64,000 nucleotides of DNA from Synechococcus sp. WH 5701 (GCF_000153045.1 NZ_CH724160.1:124001-188000), one strand, 5' to 3'; numbered from the stretch's first letter, positions 30,419 through 39,514 are shown. The notes: generated by a model not told the origin, from the sequence alone. Translations and numbers: made by a program.

Positions 30419-30637
30419 ATGGATAAGTTAATCGTTGAGCTCAGACTTTCTCCAGGCACGGCCGATGTGATTCAGCGTGTGGCTGATGCCCTGGGAACCA
30501 GTGTTGAGGACATCCTGATTCATCACCTGGAAACCATCCGTACGGCGGTCAACTACACCCCTTCCAGATACGGCCACGAGATTTGCTCCACACCCATGGA
30601 AGTCGTCGTTTCCGAGGGACTCGCGACCTTGGCCTGA
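30419..30637 (+). CDS. Small unrecognised protein
   Basis: A 72-aa protein whose start looks genuine: ATG at 30419 has an AGGAAA ribosome-binding site seven bases upstream and a TACGCT -10-like hexamer before that. The first 45 residues (DKLIVELRLSPGTADVIQRV, then ADALGTSVEDILIHHLETIR) resemble a strand-helix-helix layout and may be a divergent ribbon-helix-helix DNA-binding domain; the remainder is short and uncharacterised. I do not recognise a family. It lies in the accessory stretch next to another orphan gene. Confidence 0.55.
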   Translation: MDKLIVELRLSPGTADVIQRVADALGTSVEDILIHHLETIRTAVNYTPSRYGHEICSTPMEVVVSEGLATLA

Positions 30638-30739
30638 TCAGATCTCACGGCTTGAATCGCCTGAGTGAGTCCTTCAGCCTTGAGATATCCTCACCGCACT
30701 GCAAGCCATGCCGCTGCCTGCATGCTGGATCCCCCCTGA

Positions 30740-31015
30740 ATGACGACAGAGCGACGACGCAGCCAGCTCCGCGAGCTTGATGCCAGGAGCTACGCGTTGT
30801 ATCGAGTCATCTGTGTCGCTCTCGAGGTTCTACAGCGAGAAATCCTGGCGGGTTCAGCCATCACATCTGATCTCTCCCCCCTGGCCTCAGCCATGCAGGA
30901 CCGGCGCCTGTTGGTGGAATGGCTGCGAGAGCTGGGATTCCCGCCGGCATCGGCCTACAACGATTGCGGAATCACCAAAGCCGTGGAGGACGTCCTGATG
31001 CGGGGATCACTCTGA
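30740..31015 (+). CDS. Small unrecognised protein
   Basis: A 91-aa mostly helical protein (SQLRELDARSYALYRVICVA, then LQREILAGSAI, ending KAVEDVLMRGSL) with no signal peptide, membrane helix or known motif. The ATG lies at the end of a C-rich stretch without a clear ribosome-binding site. The frame has the amino-acid balance of a real protein, but support is limited to this and to its intact length. It is separated by 102 bases from the small gene upstream and by 71 bases from the decayed gene downstream. Confidence 0.5.
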   Translation: MTTERRRSQLRELDARSYALYRVICVALEVLQREILAGSAITSDLSPLASAMQDRRLLVEWLRELGFPPASAYNDCGITKAVEDVLMRGSL

Positions 31016-31086
31016 ACAGCTTTCTGGCTGTGTCATGGCGCAGGCCACTCACACCGGCCGCTGATCCAGAGACCGTGAACGGGTGG

Positions 31087-32178
31087 TCACTTGCTGATCA
31101 TCACGTCGACTCCAGGCGTACGCCGCCGCACCATGACGCCGGAGTCGTGCTCACCACGATGGAGCTGCAGGTCAATCTCTTCCTCGCCGAGCCGCAGCCC
31201 GCTGATCTCAAGCAGATTGATGCCCTTCGGCAACACCGGATTGCGAAACAGCACCTGCACACGGTCTGATCCGGCAGTCCAAGAGATTCCCATCCCGGTG
31301 ATTGCCTCCAGCAGACCGAACACGGAGCCACTGGCCCAGGCCTGGGGGCTGCAGGCCACCGGGTAGAGCATTGGGTCATCATCGTTTCGACACCGCACAG
31401 GGACGGAGAAACGCTGCTCGATCGACTCCACCAACTGGCCGTTGCAACCCGGCCGGATCACTTCGGGGGTGGAGCCGTTGCGCCAAGCAATAACGGGCGT
31501 CCCGCAGGCGTTGGCTTTGATCATCACCAACCCGAAAGGCGCGGGCCAGTCGATCGGGAACAGCAGAGCCAGGGCATGGCCCAGCAGCTCCTGCTTGCCG
31601 GCAGCGTCGATCTCCCCGATGAACTCCACCAGGGGGTTCTCCCGCAGCAGTGGCTCGATGAAGGTGCGGTGACAGGGCTGATCGACAGGATCGATCTTGG
31701 CGGCGACCTTGAGGGGAAGGCCAACGGCGGTGGCGATGGCGATGGGGACGGCTCGAAGCGAAAGAGATCAACGGGAAGACCGTGGTGAATGGTGCCGAGC
31801 CAGTGCCCCTCGGGGAAAGGAGCCCGCTGGGCCTCCGAGATCGACACCAGTGGCACCGGATCACCACGCCGCTGGAGCTGGGCCAGATCCTGACCTGTCA
31901 GGGGTCCATGCAGGGTATGGAGCTGCTCGATGACATGGTCGAGCTGGAGCCGTTGCAGTGCAACGGGATCCCCGAGAAACCCCGCCTCACGCAAGGCCCG
32001 CGGCACAGAGGGGAACAGCTCGGCACTGGTGCGGGAGTCGCCACTGGCGAACAGCAAGCACCACGTCATGCTCCCGATGCAGCAATTCCTCCGTGAGGCA
32101 ATGAACGACCCGCTCTGTACCTCCATATCGACGAGGAGGAACACTTTCACAGAGAGGCAAGATCTCTGCGATCCGCAT
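31087..32178 (-). pseudogene. Decayed family-4 glycosyltransferase fused to a debranching-enzyme tail
   Basis: Pieces of one glycosyltransferase appear in successive frames: MRIAEILPLCESVPPRRYGG and TERVVHCLTEELL from 32178; then ASGDSRTSAELFPSVPRAL, LVSISEAQRAPFPEGHW and LGTIHHGLPVDLFRF in a second frame; then LKVAAKIDPVDQPCHRTF, FIGEIDAAGKQELLGHALAL and ACGTPVIAWRNGSTPEVI in a third. Segments normally found between these pieces are missing, so there are both frameshifts and deletions. From about 31,400 the frame continues as MLYPVACSPQAWASGSVFGL and NPVLPKGINLLEISGLRLG, the C-terminus of an amylo-1,6-glucosidase-like protein. A deletion has probably joined two neighbouring genes. A repetitive ATGGCG-type tract near 31,725-31,750 marks one break. 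Confidence 0.8.
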
Positions 32179-32475
32179 TGCCAAGACTCCTGATCATGAT
32201 TGAGCGCGCAGCTCAAGCCTTTCTTCACATCAGCTTGACGCCCACTCTCTCGGCTTCGCAATTTGAGTCATCATCAGCACCCCAACTCCAGCGCCCCTGG
32301 CCATCCGCAGGATGGCCAGGGTCCGGCGCCAACACTCAGCCTTGAGCCTGAGCATGAAGAACCTTCCATGGCGCAAGCCGAAAGGCCAACGCAGGGAAAA
32401 GCCTGTAGATCCCAGCGATGATTCTCTGGCCTTCATCAGCTGTGGCCCTCCAGCGCTCCGAGGGTGTCAGGGCAC
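32179..32475. other. Intergenic stretch with a 12-bp hairpin
   Basis: No gene is supported on either strand. CCCTGGCCATCC (32295-32306) and GGATGGCCAGGG (32310-32321) form a perfect 12-bp stem with loop GCA. No T tract adjoins it. The flanks look like eroded coding sequence, but I cannot assign them. Confidence 0.55.
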
Positions 32476-32796
32476 TCACCAGCGGCTGGGATCCAGAAAC
32501 AGCTCGGCAGCCCCTGGTCCGGCAAGCAACTGCTCATGCCCCGGGTTGAGTGGGCCCTGCAGCAGCTCGGCACTCTCCAGCCTGGCTCCCTCGGGCAGGG
32601 CAGGCTGGTCGGGATCGAAATCGGTGGGATGGGTCAGGCTGCTGGAGAAACCGCGAAAGATCAGCAGTTCAAACACCTCGCCTGTCCCTTCGCCCCCTGC
32701 GCCCACCAACGCGGGGAGGGTGCCCCGCAGGCGCAGGACCCGGTCGGGCCGTCCGCGGCTGATCGCTTCGAGCTGGGCGAGCAGGCTGACGCTCAT
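32476..32796 (-). CDS. Conserved short cyanobacterial protein
   Basis: A 106-aa soluble protein (SVSLLAQLEAISRGRPDRVL, then FELLIFRGFSSSLTHPTDFD, ending AAELFLDPSRW). The central LIFRGFSSSLTHPT stretch is the kind of conserved core seen in a cyanobacteria/plastid-type hypothetical family, but I cannot name it with confidence. Its ATG overlaps the stop of the upstream DUF3177 gene by one base (TGATG), so the two are probably translated from one message. Function unknown. Confidence 0.7.
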   Translation of the reverse strand: MSVSLLAQLEAISRGRPDRVLRLRGTLPALVGAGGEGTGEVFELLIFRGFSSSLTHPTDFDPDQPALPEGARLESAELLQGPLNPGHEQLLAGPGAAELFLDPSRW

Positions 32797-33401
32797 CAGA
32801 ACCCTCCCGCCACGCGCCCTTGCCGGGGCAGGCGCACCAGGATCCACTGCAGCAGACCGACCACATAAGCCACAAGCGCCAGATAGCCGAAGAAGGCGGT
32901 GAGGGTGGGGGTGAGGTCGGCACCGAACACGAAGGAGAACACCTGAGCGGCCACAGCGTGCAGGCGCCGCGGGGCCTCCAGCCAGGTCTGGCAGAAGGCG
33001 CTGCCGGCCACCCCCAGGCCGCAGCCCATGGCGCCCACGCCAAGTCCTGCCCCCAGCAGGCCAAAGGCCGTGAGGGCCCAGCGCCAGCTGCGCAGCGTGA
33101 GCGGCAAGGGGCGCCAGGGGGGCAGATCGGCCAGTTCCTCGTTCAGATCCACCCAGAACCAGAGCGACGCCACCATCAGCAGTTTCGCCACGATCATCAG
33201 CGGGTAAGCCAGGGGCCGGGCGTCGACGAACAACAGCACGGCGATCGCCAGCAGACTCGCCACCTTCCAGTAGATGGCCATCAGCCGCAGAAGCGCCCCC
33301 TCTCGCCGCCACGCCGCCCAGACCAGCAGCACCAGAGGCAGACCCAGGGTGAAGACCACCGCCAGACGGAAGTCGAGCCACACCAGGGTGCGGTACAGCA
33401 T
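32796..33401 (-). CDS. DUF3177-family membrane protein
   Basis: A 201-aa integral membrane protein with about five helices, conserved in cyanobacteria as DUF3177. The start MLYRTLVWLDFRLAVVFTLG matches the family pattern (xLVWxDxRLAVxFT), and the C-terminal half contains LTAFFGYLALVAYVVGLLQW. ATG at 33401 is chosen by this alignment; longer in-frame starts at 33431 and 33446 are possible. It is divergent from the FIST gene and overlaps the next gene by one base. Role unknown. Confidence 0.78.
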   Translation of the reverse strand: MLYRTLVWLDFRLAVVFTLGLPLVLLVWAAWRREGALLRLMAIYWKVASLLAIAVLLFVDARPLAYPLMIVAKLLMVASLWFWVDLNEELADLPPWRPLPLTLRSWRWALTAFGLLGAGLGVGAMGCGLGVAGSAFCQTWLEAPRRLHAVAAQVFSFVFGADLTPTLTAFFGYLALVAYVVGLLQWILVRLPRQGRVAGGF

Positions 33402-33468
33402 GTCGGGCACAGCATGGGTACGGGAAGGCGCCATTATCCGCGCCATGCTTCACCAGTAGGTTCAGGTG

Positions 33469-34779
33469 ATGCCTGCGCCTCACCTGTTCTCCTGGCTCCG
33501 CCGCGGTGATGAGCAGGCTTCCTGCCGCACGGCCCTCTCGCGCCAGCCGTCGCTGGAGGACGCCGTCAGCGAGGTGGTGGACCAACTCAACGCCAAGGGC
33601 TTTGGCGCCGCGGCCCGGGGGGAGGCGGATCTGGCCCTGGTGTTCAGCTCCACCAGCTATGCCAGCGACCTGCCGCGGCTGCTGCCGCTGCTGCGCTCCC
33701 GTCTGCGGTCCCGCCACTGGCTTGGCGCCGCAGGCGGTGGCGTGGTGGGCACCGGGGCCAGCGGCACCGCCCATGAAGTGGAGCAGGAGTCGGCTCTGAG
33801 CGTGATGCTGCTGCGCCTGCCTGGGGCCGAATTGCAGCTGTTCGGGCTCGACACCGACCAGCTGCCCGATCTCGATGGCGACAGCCGCGACTGGATTGAC
33901 TGGGTGGGGGCCGATCCGGAGCTGGCCGACTCCATGCTGCTGCTGGTGGACCCCACCTGCCAGGCCATCAACGACCTGATCAGTGGACTGGATTACGCCT
34001 TCCCAGGCCTGGCCAAGGTGGGTGGCATCGCCGGCCCCCACAGCGCCAGCCATGGATCACTGCTGCTTGACGACCGGGTGGTGACCGGTGCCGTGGGCTG
34101 CCTGATCGGCGGCAGCTGGACCATCGATCCAGTGGTGGCCCAGGGCTGCCGGCCGATCGGCCCGGTGTTCGAGATCGAGCAGGCGGAGCGCAATGTGGTG
34201 CTGCAGCTGAGCCGCGGTGACCAGCAGAACACTCCGGTGAACTGCCTGCAGACGATCCTTCAGACCCTCAACCCCGCAGAACGGGAACTTGTGCGCCACT
34301 CCCTCTTCCTGGGGGTGGCGCGCAACAGCTTCAACCTTGCCGGGGGTGGGGGAGACGCCGAGAGCACGGCCTTTCTGGTGAGGAATCTGATCGGGGTGGA
34401 TCCCCGCAATGGAGCGGTGGCGGTGGCCGAGCGCCTGCGGGTGGGCCAGCAGGTCCAGTTCCAGCTCCGCGATGCCGACGCCTCCCGTCAAGAGCTTCGG
34501 CAGTTGCTGCGCAACCAGGCCAAGGCCTCCGAGCCCCCCCTGGCGGGCCTGCTCTTCGCCTGCCTGGGCCGCGGCAAGGGGCTCTACGGCGAAGCCGATG
34601 GCGACGTGAGGATCGCCCAGGGGGAGTTTCCAGGCCTGCCCATGGCCGGGGCCTTCTGCAACGGAGAGATCGGCCCGGTGGGGGGCAGCACCTATCTGCA
34701 TGGCTACACGGCCAGCTGGGGTTTCCTGGTGCCCAAGCCGGACGCCGTGGCGTCAGCGGAACAGCCGCCGGAGGGTTGA
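33469..34779 (+). CDS. FIST-domain signal-transduction protein
   Basis: A 436-aa protein with a FIST N domain (about residues 30-230; ADLALVFSSTSYASDLPRLL, GAAGGGVVGTGASG) and a FIST C domain (about 250-420; LAGLLFACLGRGKGLYGE, MAGAFCNGEIGPVGG, YLHGYTASWGFL). FIST domains bind small ligands, possibly amino acids, and often serve as sensory input. No output domain is fused here. ATG 33469 or the adjacent GTG 33466 may be the start. The trmB gene begins three bases after its stop, suggesting one transcript through ictB. Confidence 0.9.
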   Translation: MPAPHLFSWLRRGDEQASCRTALSRQPSLEDAVSEVVDQLNAKGFGAAARGEADLALVFSSTSYASDLPRLLPLLRSRLRSRHWLGAAGGGVVGTGASGTAHEVEQESALSVMLLRLPGAELQLFGLDTDQLPDLDGDSRDWIDWVGADPELADSMLLLVDPTCQAINDLISGLDYAFPGLAKVGGIAGPHSASHGSLLLDDRVVTGAVGCLIGGSWTIDPVVAQGCRPIGPVFEIEQAERNVVLQLSRGDQQNTPVNCLQTILQTLNPAERELVRHSLFLGVARNSFNLAGGGGDAESTAFLVRNLIGVDPRNGAVAVAERLRVGQQVQFQLRDADASRQELRQLLRNQAKASEPPLAGLLFACLGRGKGLYGEADGDVRIAQGEFPGLPMAGAFCNGEIGPVGGSTYLHGYTASWGFLVPKPDAVASAEQPPEG

Positions 34780-34782
34780 GCG

Positions 34783-35454
34783 GTGGTGCGCCAGCACGTC
34801 AACCCCCTCTCGCGGGTGCACCAGCAACCCCTTGTGCTGCCCCCCCTGATCGAGCTGTTCGAGCGGCCCGAGCGGCCGCTCCACCTCGACATCGGCAGTG
34901 CCCGTGGCCGCTTTCTGCTGGCCATGGCGCCGCTCCAGCCTGAGCGGAACTTCCTGGGGGTCGAGATCCGCCGGCCGCTGGTGGAGGCCGCCGAGCGCGA
35001 CCGCCAGGCGCAGGCCAGCGGAAATCTGCGCTTCCTGTTCTGCAACGCCAATGTGAGCCTGCTGAGCTGGCTGCGCGGCCTGCCTGTCGGGAGGCTGCAA
35101 CGGGTGACGATCCAGTTCCCCGACCCCTGGTTCAAGAGCCGGCACCACAAGCGACGGGTGCTGCAGAGCGATCTGCTTCAGGCCCTGGCCGCAGCCCTGC
35201 CTGAAGGGGGGGAGCTGTTTCTGCAGAGCGATGTGACGGCGGTGATCGAGCCAATGGTGGCGCTCACCGAAGCCAGCGGCTGGTTTCTGCGTCCACCGGA
35301 GGATGGGCGCCCCTGGCGGGGTGACAACCCACTGCCAGTGGCGACGGAGCGGGAGCGGATCGTGCTCGCCCATGGGCTGCCAGTGTACCGGGTGCTCTAC
35401 CGCCGCAGGGCCGAGGCCGCCCATAATCCGTCGGCCAGCCCCGCCGGCAACTGA
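34783..35454 (+). CDS. trmB: tRNA (guanine-N7-)-methyltransferase
   Basis: It methylates G46 in the variable loop of tRNAs with S-adenosylmethionine. The 223-aa protein shows the cofactor motif [16 protein letters not shown], the next acidic motif [16 protein letters not shown], and the family hallmark [19 protein letters not shown]. Start is GTG. The stop codon overlaps the ictB ATG by one base (TGATG), which suggests translational coupling. Confidence 0.95.
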   Translation: MVRQHVNPLSRVHQQPLVLPPLIELFERPERPLHLDIGSARGRFLLAMAPLQPERNFLGVEIRRPLVEAAERDRQAQASGNLRFLFCNANVSLLSWLRGLPVGRLQRVTIQFPDPWFKSRHHKRRVLQSDLLQALAAALPEGGELFLQSDVTAVIEPMVALTEASGWFLRPPEDGRPWRGDNPLPVATERERIVLAHGLPVYRVLYRRRAEAAHNPSASPAGN

Positions 35455-36797
35455 TGTCCACCCCCACCATCCACGCCGCCGCCTCACCGGAGCACGAGCG
35501 GCGGGTGCCCTGGCTGCTGCGCTGGCAGGGCCTGTTCGCAGCGTCGTCGGCCGGCCCCCTGGCCAGGAATCTGTCCCTGCTGGCCGGGCTGGTGCTCTGC
35601 GCTCTGATGGCGGGTCTGCCGCTGGTCACCCGGGCCGGGCTGAGCCTGCTGATCCTCTCCAGTGGACTGCTCTGGTTGATCTGGGCCCTGTGCACCCCCG
35701 CCGGCCGCATCGGCCAGATCAACGGCTGGCTGCTGGTGATGCTGGCCGTGGCGGTGCTGTCCACCGGCTTCTCGCCCGTACCCACCGCCGCGGCCAAGGG
35801 CCTGCTCAAGCTGCTCAGCTACCTGGGCGTCTATGCCCTGATGCGCCAGCTGCTCGCCACAGCTCCACCCTGGTGGGACCGGATCGTGGCGGCCCTGCTG
35901 GGCGGGGAACTGATCACCGCGGTGATCGGCATCCGCCAGCTCTACGGCGACAGCTCCGCCCTGGCCCGCTGGTCGGATCCGAACTCGGTGGCGGAAGGCA
36001 CGGTGCGCATCTACAGCACGCTCGACAACCCCAATCTGCTGGCGGGCTACCTGCTGCCGATCCTGCCCCTGGCGGCAGTGGCCCTGCTGCGCTGGCGGCG
36101 CCCCATGGCTCGCCTCTATGCCCTTTCAGCGCTGCTGATCGGTGCGGTGGCCCTGCTGCTCACCTACAGCCGTGGCGGCTGGCTGGGGATGGTGGCGGCC
36201 CTGGGCAGCCTGGCCCTGCTGCTGGCTCTGCGGGCCAGCCGCCACTGGTCGCCGCTGCTGCGCCGGTTGTTTCCCCTGTTGCTGCTGCTGGGGGGTGGCC
36301 TGGTGCTGGTGCTGGCCGTGAGTCAGATCGAGCCCCTGCGGGTGAGGGTGCTGAGCCTGGTGGCGGGCCGCGAGGACAGCTCCAACAACTTCCGCATCAA
36401 CGTCTGGATGGCAGCGCTGCAGATGGTCCAGGACAGGCCCTGGCTGGGCATCGGCCCCGGCAACACGATCTTCAACCTGATCTATCCGCTTTACCAGCAA
36501 CCGAAGTTCAACGCCCTCAGCGCCTACTCGATCCCCCTGGAGCTGGCCGTGGAGGGGGGCATCCCCGGCCTGCTGGCGGGCCTGGGCCTTTTGCAGTGCA
36601 GCCTGCGCCAGGGCCTGGCCCAGCTGCGGCGTGAGCACCCCCAGGCCCTGCCGGCGCTGGGGGCCGTTGCGGCAATCCTGGGCCTCTGCGTCCAGGGCCT
36701 CACCGACACGATCTTCTTCCGCCCTGAGGTGCAGCTCACGGGCTGGTTCTGCCTTGCCACCCTGGCCAGCCTGCCGACTGCGGCCTCCGATGGCTGA
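35454..36797 (+). CDS. ictB: IctB-family membrane protein (O-antigen-ligase-like)
   Basis: A 447-aa membrane protein with about ten helices and the Wzy_C/O-antigen ligase-like loop around NPNLLAGYLLPILPL and TYSRGGWLGMVAAL, typical of IctB. IctB was proposed to help inorganic-carbon accumulation, and the annotation as a bicarbonate transporter is traditional; the fold is that of glycan ligases, so direct transport is doubtful. It starts on the trmB stop and its last eight bases overlap the kinase gene. Confidence 0.88.
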   Translation: MSTPTIHAAASPEHERRVPWLLRWQGLFAASSAGPLARNLSLLAGLVLCALMAGLPLVTRAGLSLLILSSGLLWLIWALCTPAGRIGQINGWLLVMLAVAVLSTGFSPVPTAAAKGLLKLLSYLGVYALMRQLLATAPPWWDRIVAALLGGELITAVIGIRQLYGDSSALARWSDPNSVAEGTVRIYSTLDNPNLLAGYLLPILPLAAVALLRWRRPMARLYALSALLIGAVALLLTYSRGGWLGMVAALGSLALLLALRASRHWSPLLRRLFPLLLLLGGGLVLVLAVSQIEPLRVRVLSLVAGREDSSNNFRINVWMAALQMVQDRPWLGIGPGNTIFNLIYPLYQQPKFNALSAYSIPLELAVEGGIPGLLAGLGLLQCSLRQGLAQLRREHPQALPALGAVAAILGLCVQGLTDTIFFRPEVQLTGWFCLATLASLPTAASDG

Positions 36798-37809
36798 GCC
36801 AGTCTTGCTGGCGGGCTTCGATGCCGGCCAGACGCACACCACCTGCCGGCTGGCCCTGCGCCGCAGCGACGGCAGGCTGCGAGTGCTGGCCGAAGGGGAC
36901 GGGCCCGGCGTCAGCCATCTGGCGGCCGCCGCTGGAGAGGAGCGCTTCGGCACCGCCCTTTGCATCAGCCTGGAGCGTGCCCGCGCCGCCGCGGCCAGCA
37001 GCGGGGAGGCCCATGCCCTGTCCACAGCTCTGCAGGCGGCCGCCGTTGGCGCCAGCGGCATCGAACTGGGCAGCGCGGTGCAGCAGCTCGGCACTGGTCT
37101 GGCCGCCGCCGCCCTCGGCCTGCCGCTGCAGCGGGTGCTGGTGAGCGGTGATGAGCGCACCGCCCTGCACGGAGCCTTCGGAGGGGGCCCGGGCATCGTG
37201 GTGATCAGCGGCACCGGCTGCATCGCCCTGGGGCGCAACGGCCAGGGGGAGGAGCACCGCTGCGGCGGCTGGGGCTGGCTGCTGGATCGCGGCGGCTCCG
37301 CCTGCGACATCGGCCGCGACGCCCTGGCTCTCTCGCTGGAGATGGCCGACGGCCGACGACCCGACAGCGGCTTTCGCGGCCGCCTTTGGGCGGCCCTGGG
37401 CGGCGACCCCATCACCCCCCAGCGGATCAAGGCGCTGGTGGTGGAGCCAGGCTTCGGCGCCGCCGGCTTCGCTCGCCTGGCCCCGGAGGTCAATGCCCTG
37501 GCGGAAGCGGAGGATCCCCACGCCAACGCGGTGCTCGAGCACTCGGCCAAGGGCCTGGTCGAGCTGGTGGCGGGCGTGGCCCGGACCCTGGGCCTCGAAG
37601 ACGGCGAGGTCTGCGGCCTGGGCGGGGCCTTGGGCCACCTCGACCGCTTCAGCGCGGCGTATCAGCGCAGGCTGAAGCTGGTCTTACCGAAGGCACGGCT
37701 GGTCCCCCCCCGCGGAGATGCCTGCCAGGGAGCTCTGCAGCTGGCCGAACAGCTTCTGAACGTGGAGCCGGAGGCGGCGCTCAGCTCCGGTTCGCTCAGG
37801 CCCGGTTGA
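36790..37809 (+). CDS. BadF/BadG-type ATPase, probable N-acetylglucosamine kinase
   Basis: A 339-aa sugar-kinase-like ATPase. The actin-fold phosphate loops are visible: LLAGFDAGQTHTTCRLAL near the start, SGDERTALHGAFGG (phosphate 2 region), GIVVISGTGCIALGR and CGGWGWLLDRGGSACDIGRD, then an adenosine motif EVCGLGGALGHLDRF. These match the family that includes eukaryotic N-acetylglucosamine kinase and bacterial homologues. It lies eight bases inside the ictB end and converges on glmM, an amino-sugar enzyme, with a 14-base overlap, which fits a sugar-phosphate role. Confidence 0.83.
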   Translation: MAEPVLLAGFDAGQTHTTCRLALRRSDGRLRVLAEGDGPGVSHLAAAAGEERFGTALCISLERARAAAASSGEAHALSTALQAAAVGASGIELGSAVQQLGTGLAAAALGLPLQRVLVSGDERTALHGAFGGGPGIVVISGTGCIALGRNGQGEEHRCGGWGWLLDRGGSACDIGRDALALSLEMADGRRPDSGFRGRLWAALGGDPITPQRIKALVVEPGFGAAGFARLAPEVNALAEAEDPHANAVLEHSAKGLVELVAGVARTLGLEDGEVCGLGGALGHLDRFSAAYQRRLKLVLPKARLVPPRGDACQGALQLAEQLLNVEPEAALSSGSLRPG

Positions 37810-39205
37810 GGTGAGTCGAGGCCAGGGCCGCCAGGTGCGACGACCAATGATCGACCGCCTCCTGCTCGGCCGCCTCCACCATCACCCGCAGCAACGGTTC
37901 GGTGCCGCTGGCGCGCACCAGCACCCGCCCGTTGCCGGCCATGGCCGTCTCGGCCTGCTCGACGGCCTGGCGCAGGGGGTCGCAGCGCTGCCACTGCTGG
38001 CGGCTGCTCCGGTCGGGAACAATGACGTTGACCAGGGCCTGGGGGTAGGGCTCGAAACTGGCCTCCATCCAGTCGGCCAGCGACCCCGCGCCGTTGTGGA
38101 TCAGCGTGGCCACCTGCAGGGCGGTGAGCAGCCCATCGCCGCTCATGCCGTGCTGGGCCGAGAGGATGTGGCCCGACTGCTCCCCACCCAGGCCGGCCCC
38201 ACTCGCTTCCATGGCGGCGTGCACGTGCTGATCGCCCACATCGGTGCGCTGCAGCAAACCGCCCCTGGCCTGCCAGGCCCGCTCGAAGCCCAGGTTCGAC
38301 ATGACGGTGGCCACCAGCAGCCTGCCGGGAAGGGCGTCGGTCTCCAGCAGGGCGCCACCCCAGAGATAGAGCACCTGGTCGCCATCAACCACCCGGCCCT
38401 TGCCGTCCACCGCCATCATCCGATCGGCATCGCCATCGAAGGCAAAGCCCATGTGGGCGCCCGATTGCAGCACCGCCTGGCGCAGGGCCTCCAGGTGGGT
38501 GCTCCCGCACGACACATTGATGCGCTGTCCGTCGGGTTCCCCATGCAGCACGGTCAGATCCGCCCCCAGGGACCTGAACACCGCGGCCCCGCAGGCGGTG
38601 GCTGAGCCCCAGCACAGATCCAGCACGATGCGGCAACCGTCAAGGCGCCGCCCAGCAACGCTGGCGATCAACGCCTCGCGGTAACCCTCGAGCAGATCCT
38701 CCCGCTGATGGGCCGGCCCACAGCCGCGGGGCCCGCTCAGACCCGTGGCCTGGATCGTCACGGCCTCCTCCCCACGCAACCCCGCTTCGATCGCCGACTG
38801 CAGGGTTCGATCGATCTTGTCGCCGGCCGGCCCGAACACCTTGATGCCGTTGTCGCCGGGGGGGTTGTGGCTGGCGGAGACCATCAGGCCACCGGCAGCA
38901 CCGACCCGGCGGATCGTGCCGGGCACGGCGGGAGTGGGGCAAAGCCCAAGGTTCCACACCTCCCGCCCGGCGGCGGTCAGCCCGGCGGTGAGAGCGGCGG
39001 CCAGCATCGGGCCGCTGTTGCGGGAGTCCATGCCGATCAGCACGGGGCGCTCCGGCGGCAGCACCCGACCGCACCAATAGCCCATCTGCAGGGCCAGCAG
39101 CGGTGTGATCAGGCTGCCTACCTGCCCCCGGATGCCATCGGTGCCGAAACCGGTGCAACCCTCCCCGAGGGGGGCACCGATGGGGGAAGAAGCCAGCTCC
39201 AGCAT
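37796..39205 (-). CDS. glmM: Phosphoglucosamine mutase
   Basis: It interconverts glucosamine-6- and -1-phosphate on the way to UDP-N-acetylglucosamine for peptidoglycan. The 469-aa protein carries GFGTDGIRGQVG near the start, the phospho-serine loop MVSASHNPPGDNGIKVFG, the metal loop FAFDGDADRMMAVD, the sugar loop GEQSGHI and the phosphate loop VRASGTEPLLRVMVE. Met 39205 is chosen over an earlier in-frame Met. Its 3' end overlaps that of the BadF-type kinase. Confidence 0.94.
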   Translation of the reverse strand: MLELASSPIGAPLGEGCTGFGTDGIRGQVGSLITPLLALQMGYWCGRVLPPERPVLIGMDSRNSGPMLAAALTAGLTAAGREVWNLGLCPTPAVPGTIRRVGAAGGLMVSASHNPPGDNGIKVFGPAGDKIDRTLQSAIEAGLRGEEAVTIQATGLSGPRGCGPAHQREDLLEGYREALIASVAGRRLDGCRIVLDLCWGSATACGAAVFRSLGADLTVLHGEPDGQRINVSCGSTHLEALRQAVLQSGAHMGFAFDGDADRMMAVDGKGRVVDGDQVLYLWGGALLETDALPGRLLVATVMSNLGFERAWQARGGLLQRTDVGDQHVHAAMEASGAGLGGEQSGHILSAQHGMSGDGLLTALQVATLIHNGAGSLADWMEASFEPYPQALVNVIVPDRSSRQQWQRCDPLRQAVEQAETAMAGNGRVLVRASGTEPLLRVMVEAAEQEAVDHWSSHLAALASTHLNRA

Positions 39206-39301
39206 CAGGGGGAAAAGGAAGGGAATCAGGCTAAGCCGATCGGCAGCCAAGACCAAGGCTCCCCCCGCCAAAGCTCCCTTGCTTCAGCCGCTGCGCCAAC
39301 T

Positions 39302-39514
39302 TCAGCGCCAGCGTCTCGGCCACCAGGCCCAGCGCAGCAGCTCGACAACCGCCCACAGCAGCAGGCAGCCCACCACCCATCCCGGCAACCAGAGCAGGGG
39401 CACCAGCGGCCGGAGAAAATAGATCGCCATCGCCACCCCGAGCACCAGCAGAGCCCGACGGCGCCCTGCCGCGCCCGGGAGGGTGGTCGACCAGCGAGGC
39501 CAGGGGATGGGCAC
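39302..39514 (-). CDS. 70-aa hydrophobic protein
   Basis: A short GTG-initiated frame: VPIPWPRWSTTLPGAAGRRR, then hydrophobic LVLGVAMAIYFLRPLVPLLW and VVGCLLLWAVVELL, ending RWAWWPRRWR. Two membrane helices with a basic-aromatic tail are clear. It lies between the divergent slt start and glmM, on the glmM strand. Its length and two-helix design suggest a real small membrane protein, although no homologue comes to mind. It is the C-terminal end of a much longer antisense opening that is otherwise a shadow of the transglycosylase gene. Confidence 0.5.
   Translation of the reverse strand: MPIPWPRWSTTLPGAAGRRRALLVLGVAMAIYFLRPLVPLLWLPGWVVGCLLLWAVVELLRWAWWPRRWR

Noticed and set aside
32312..32902. 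196-codon plus-strand frame
   Set aside because: Mostly antisense to the conserved gene at 32476-32796; the free part has no recognisable features.
32476..34053. 525-codon minus-strand frame
   Set aside because: Only the last 106 codons (from 32796) are protein-like; the rest is antisense to FIST and frame-shifted against DUF3177.
35454..36797. IctB as an O-antigen ligase in a surface-polysaccharide cluster
   Set aside because: The fold is similar, but the neighbours (trmB, kinase, glmM) do not form a polysaccharide cluster, so the conventional IctB label was kept.
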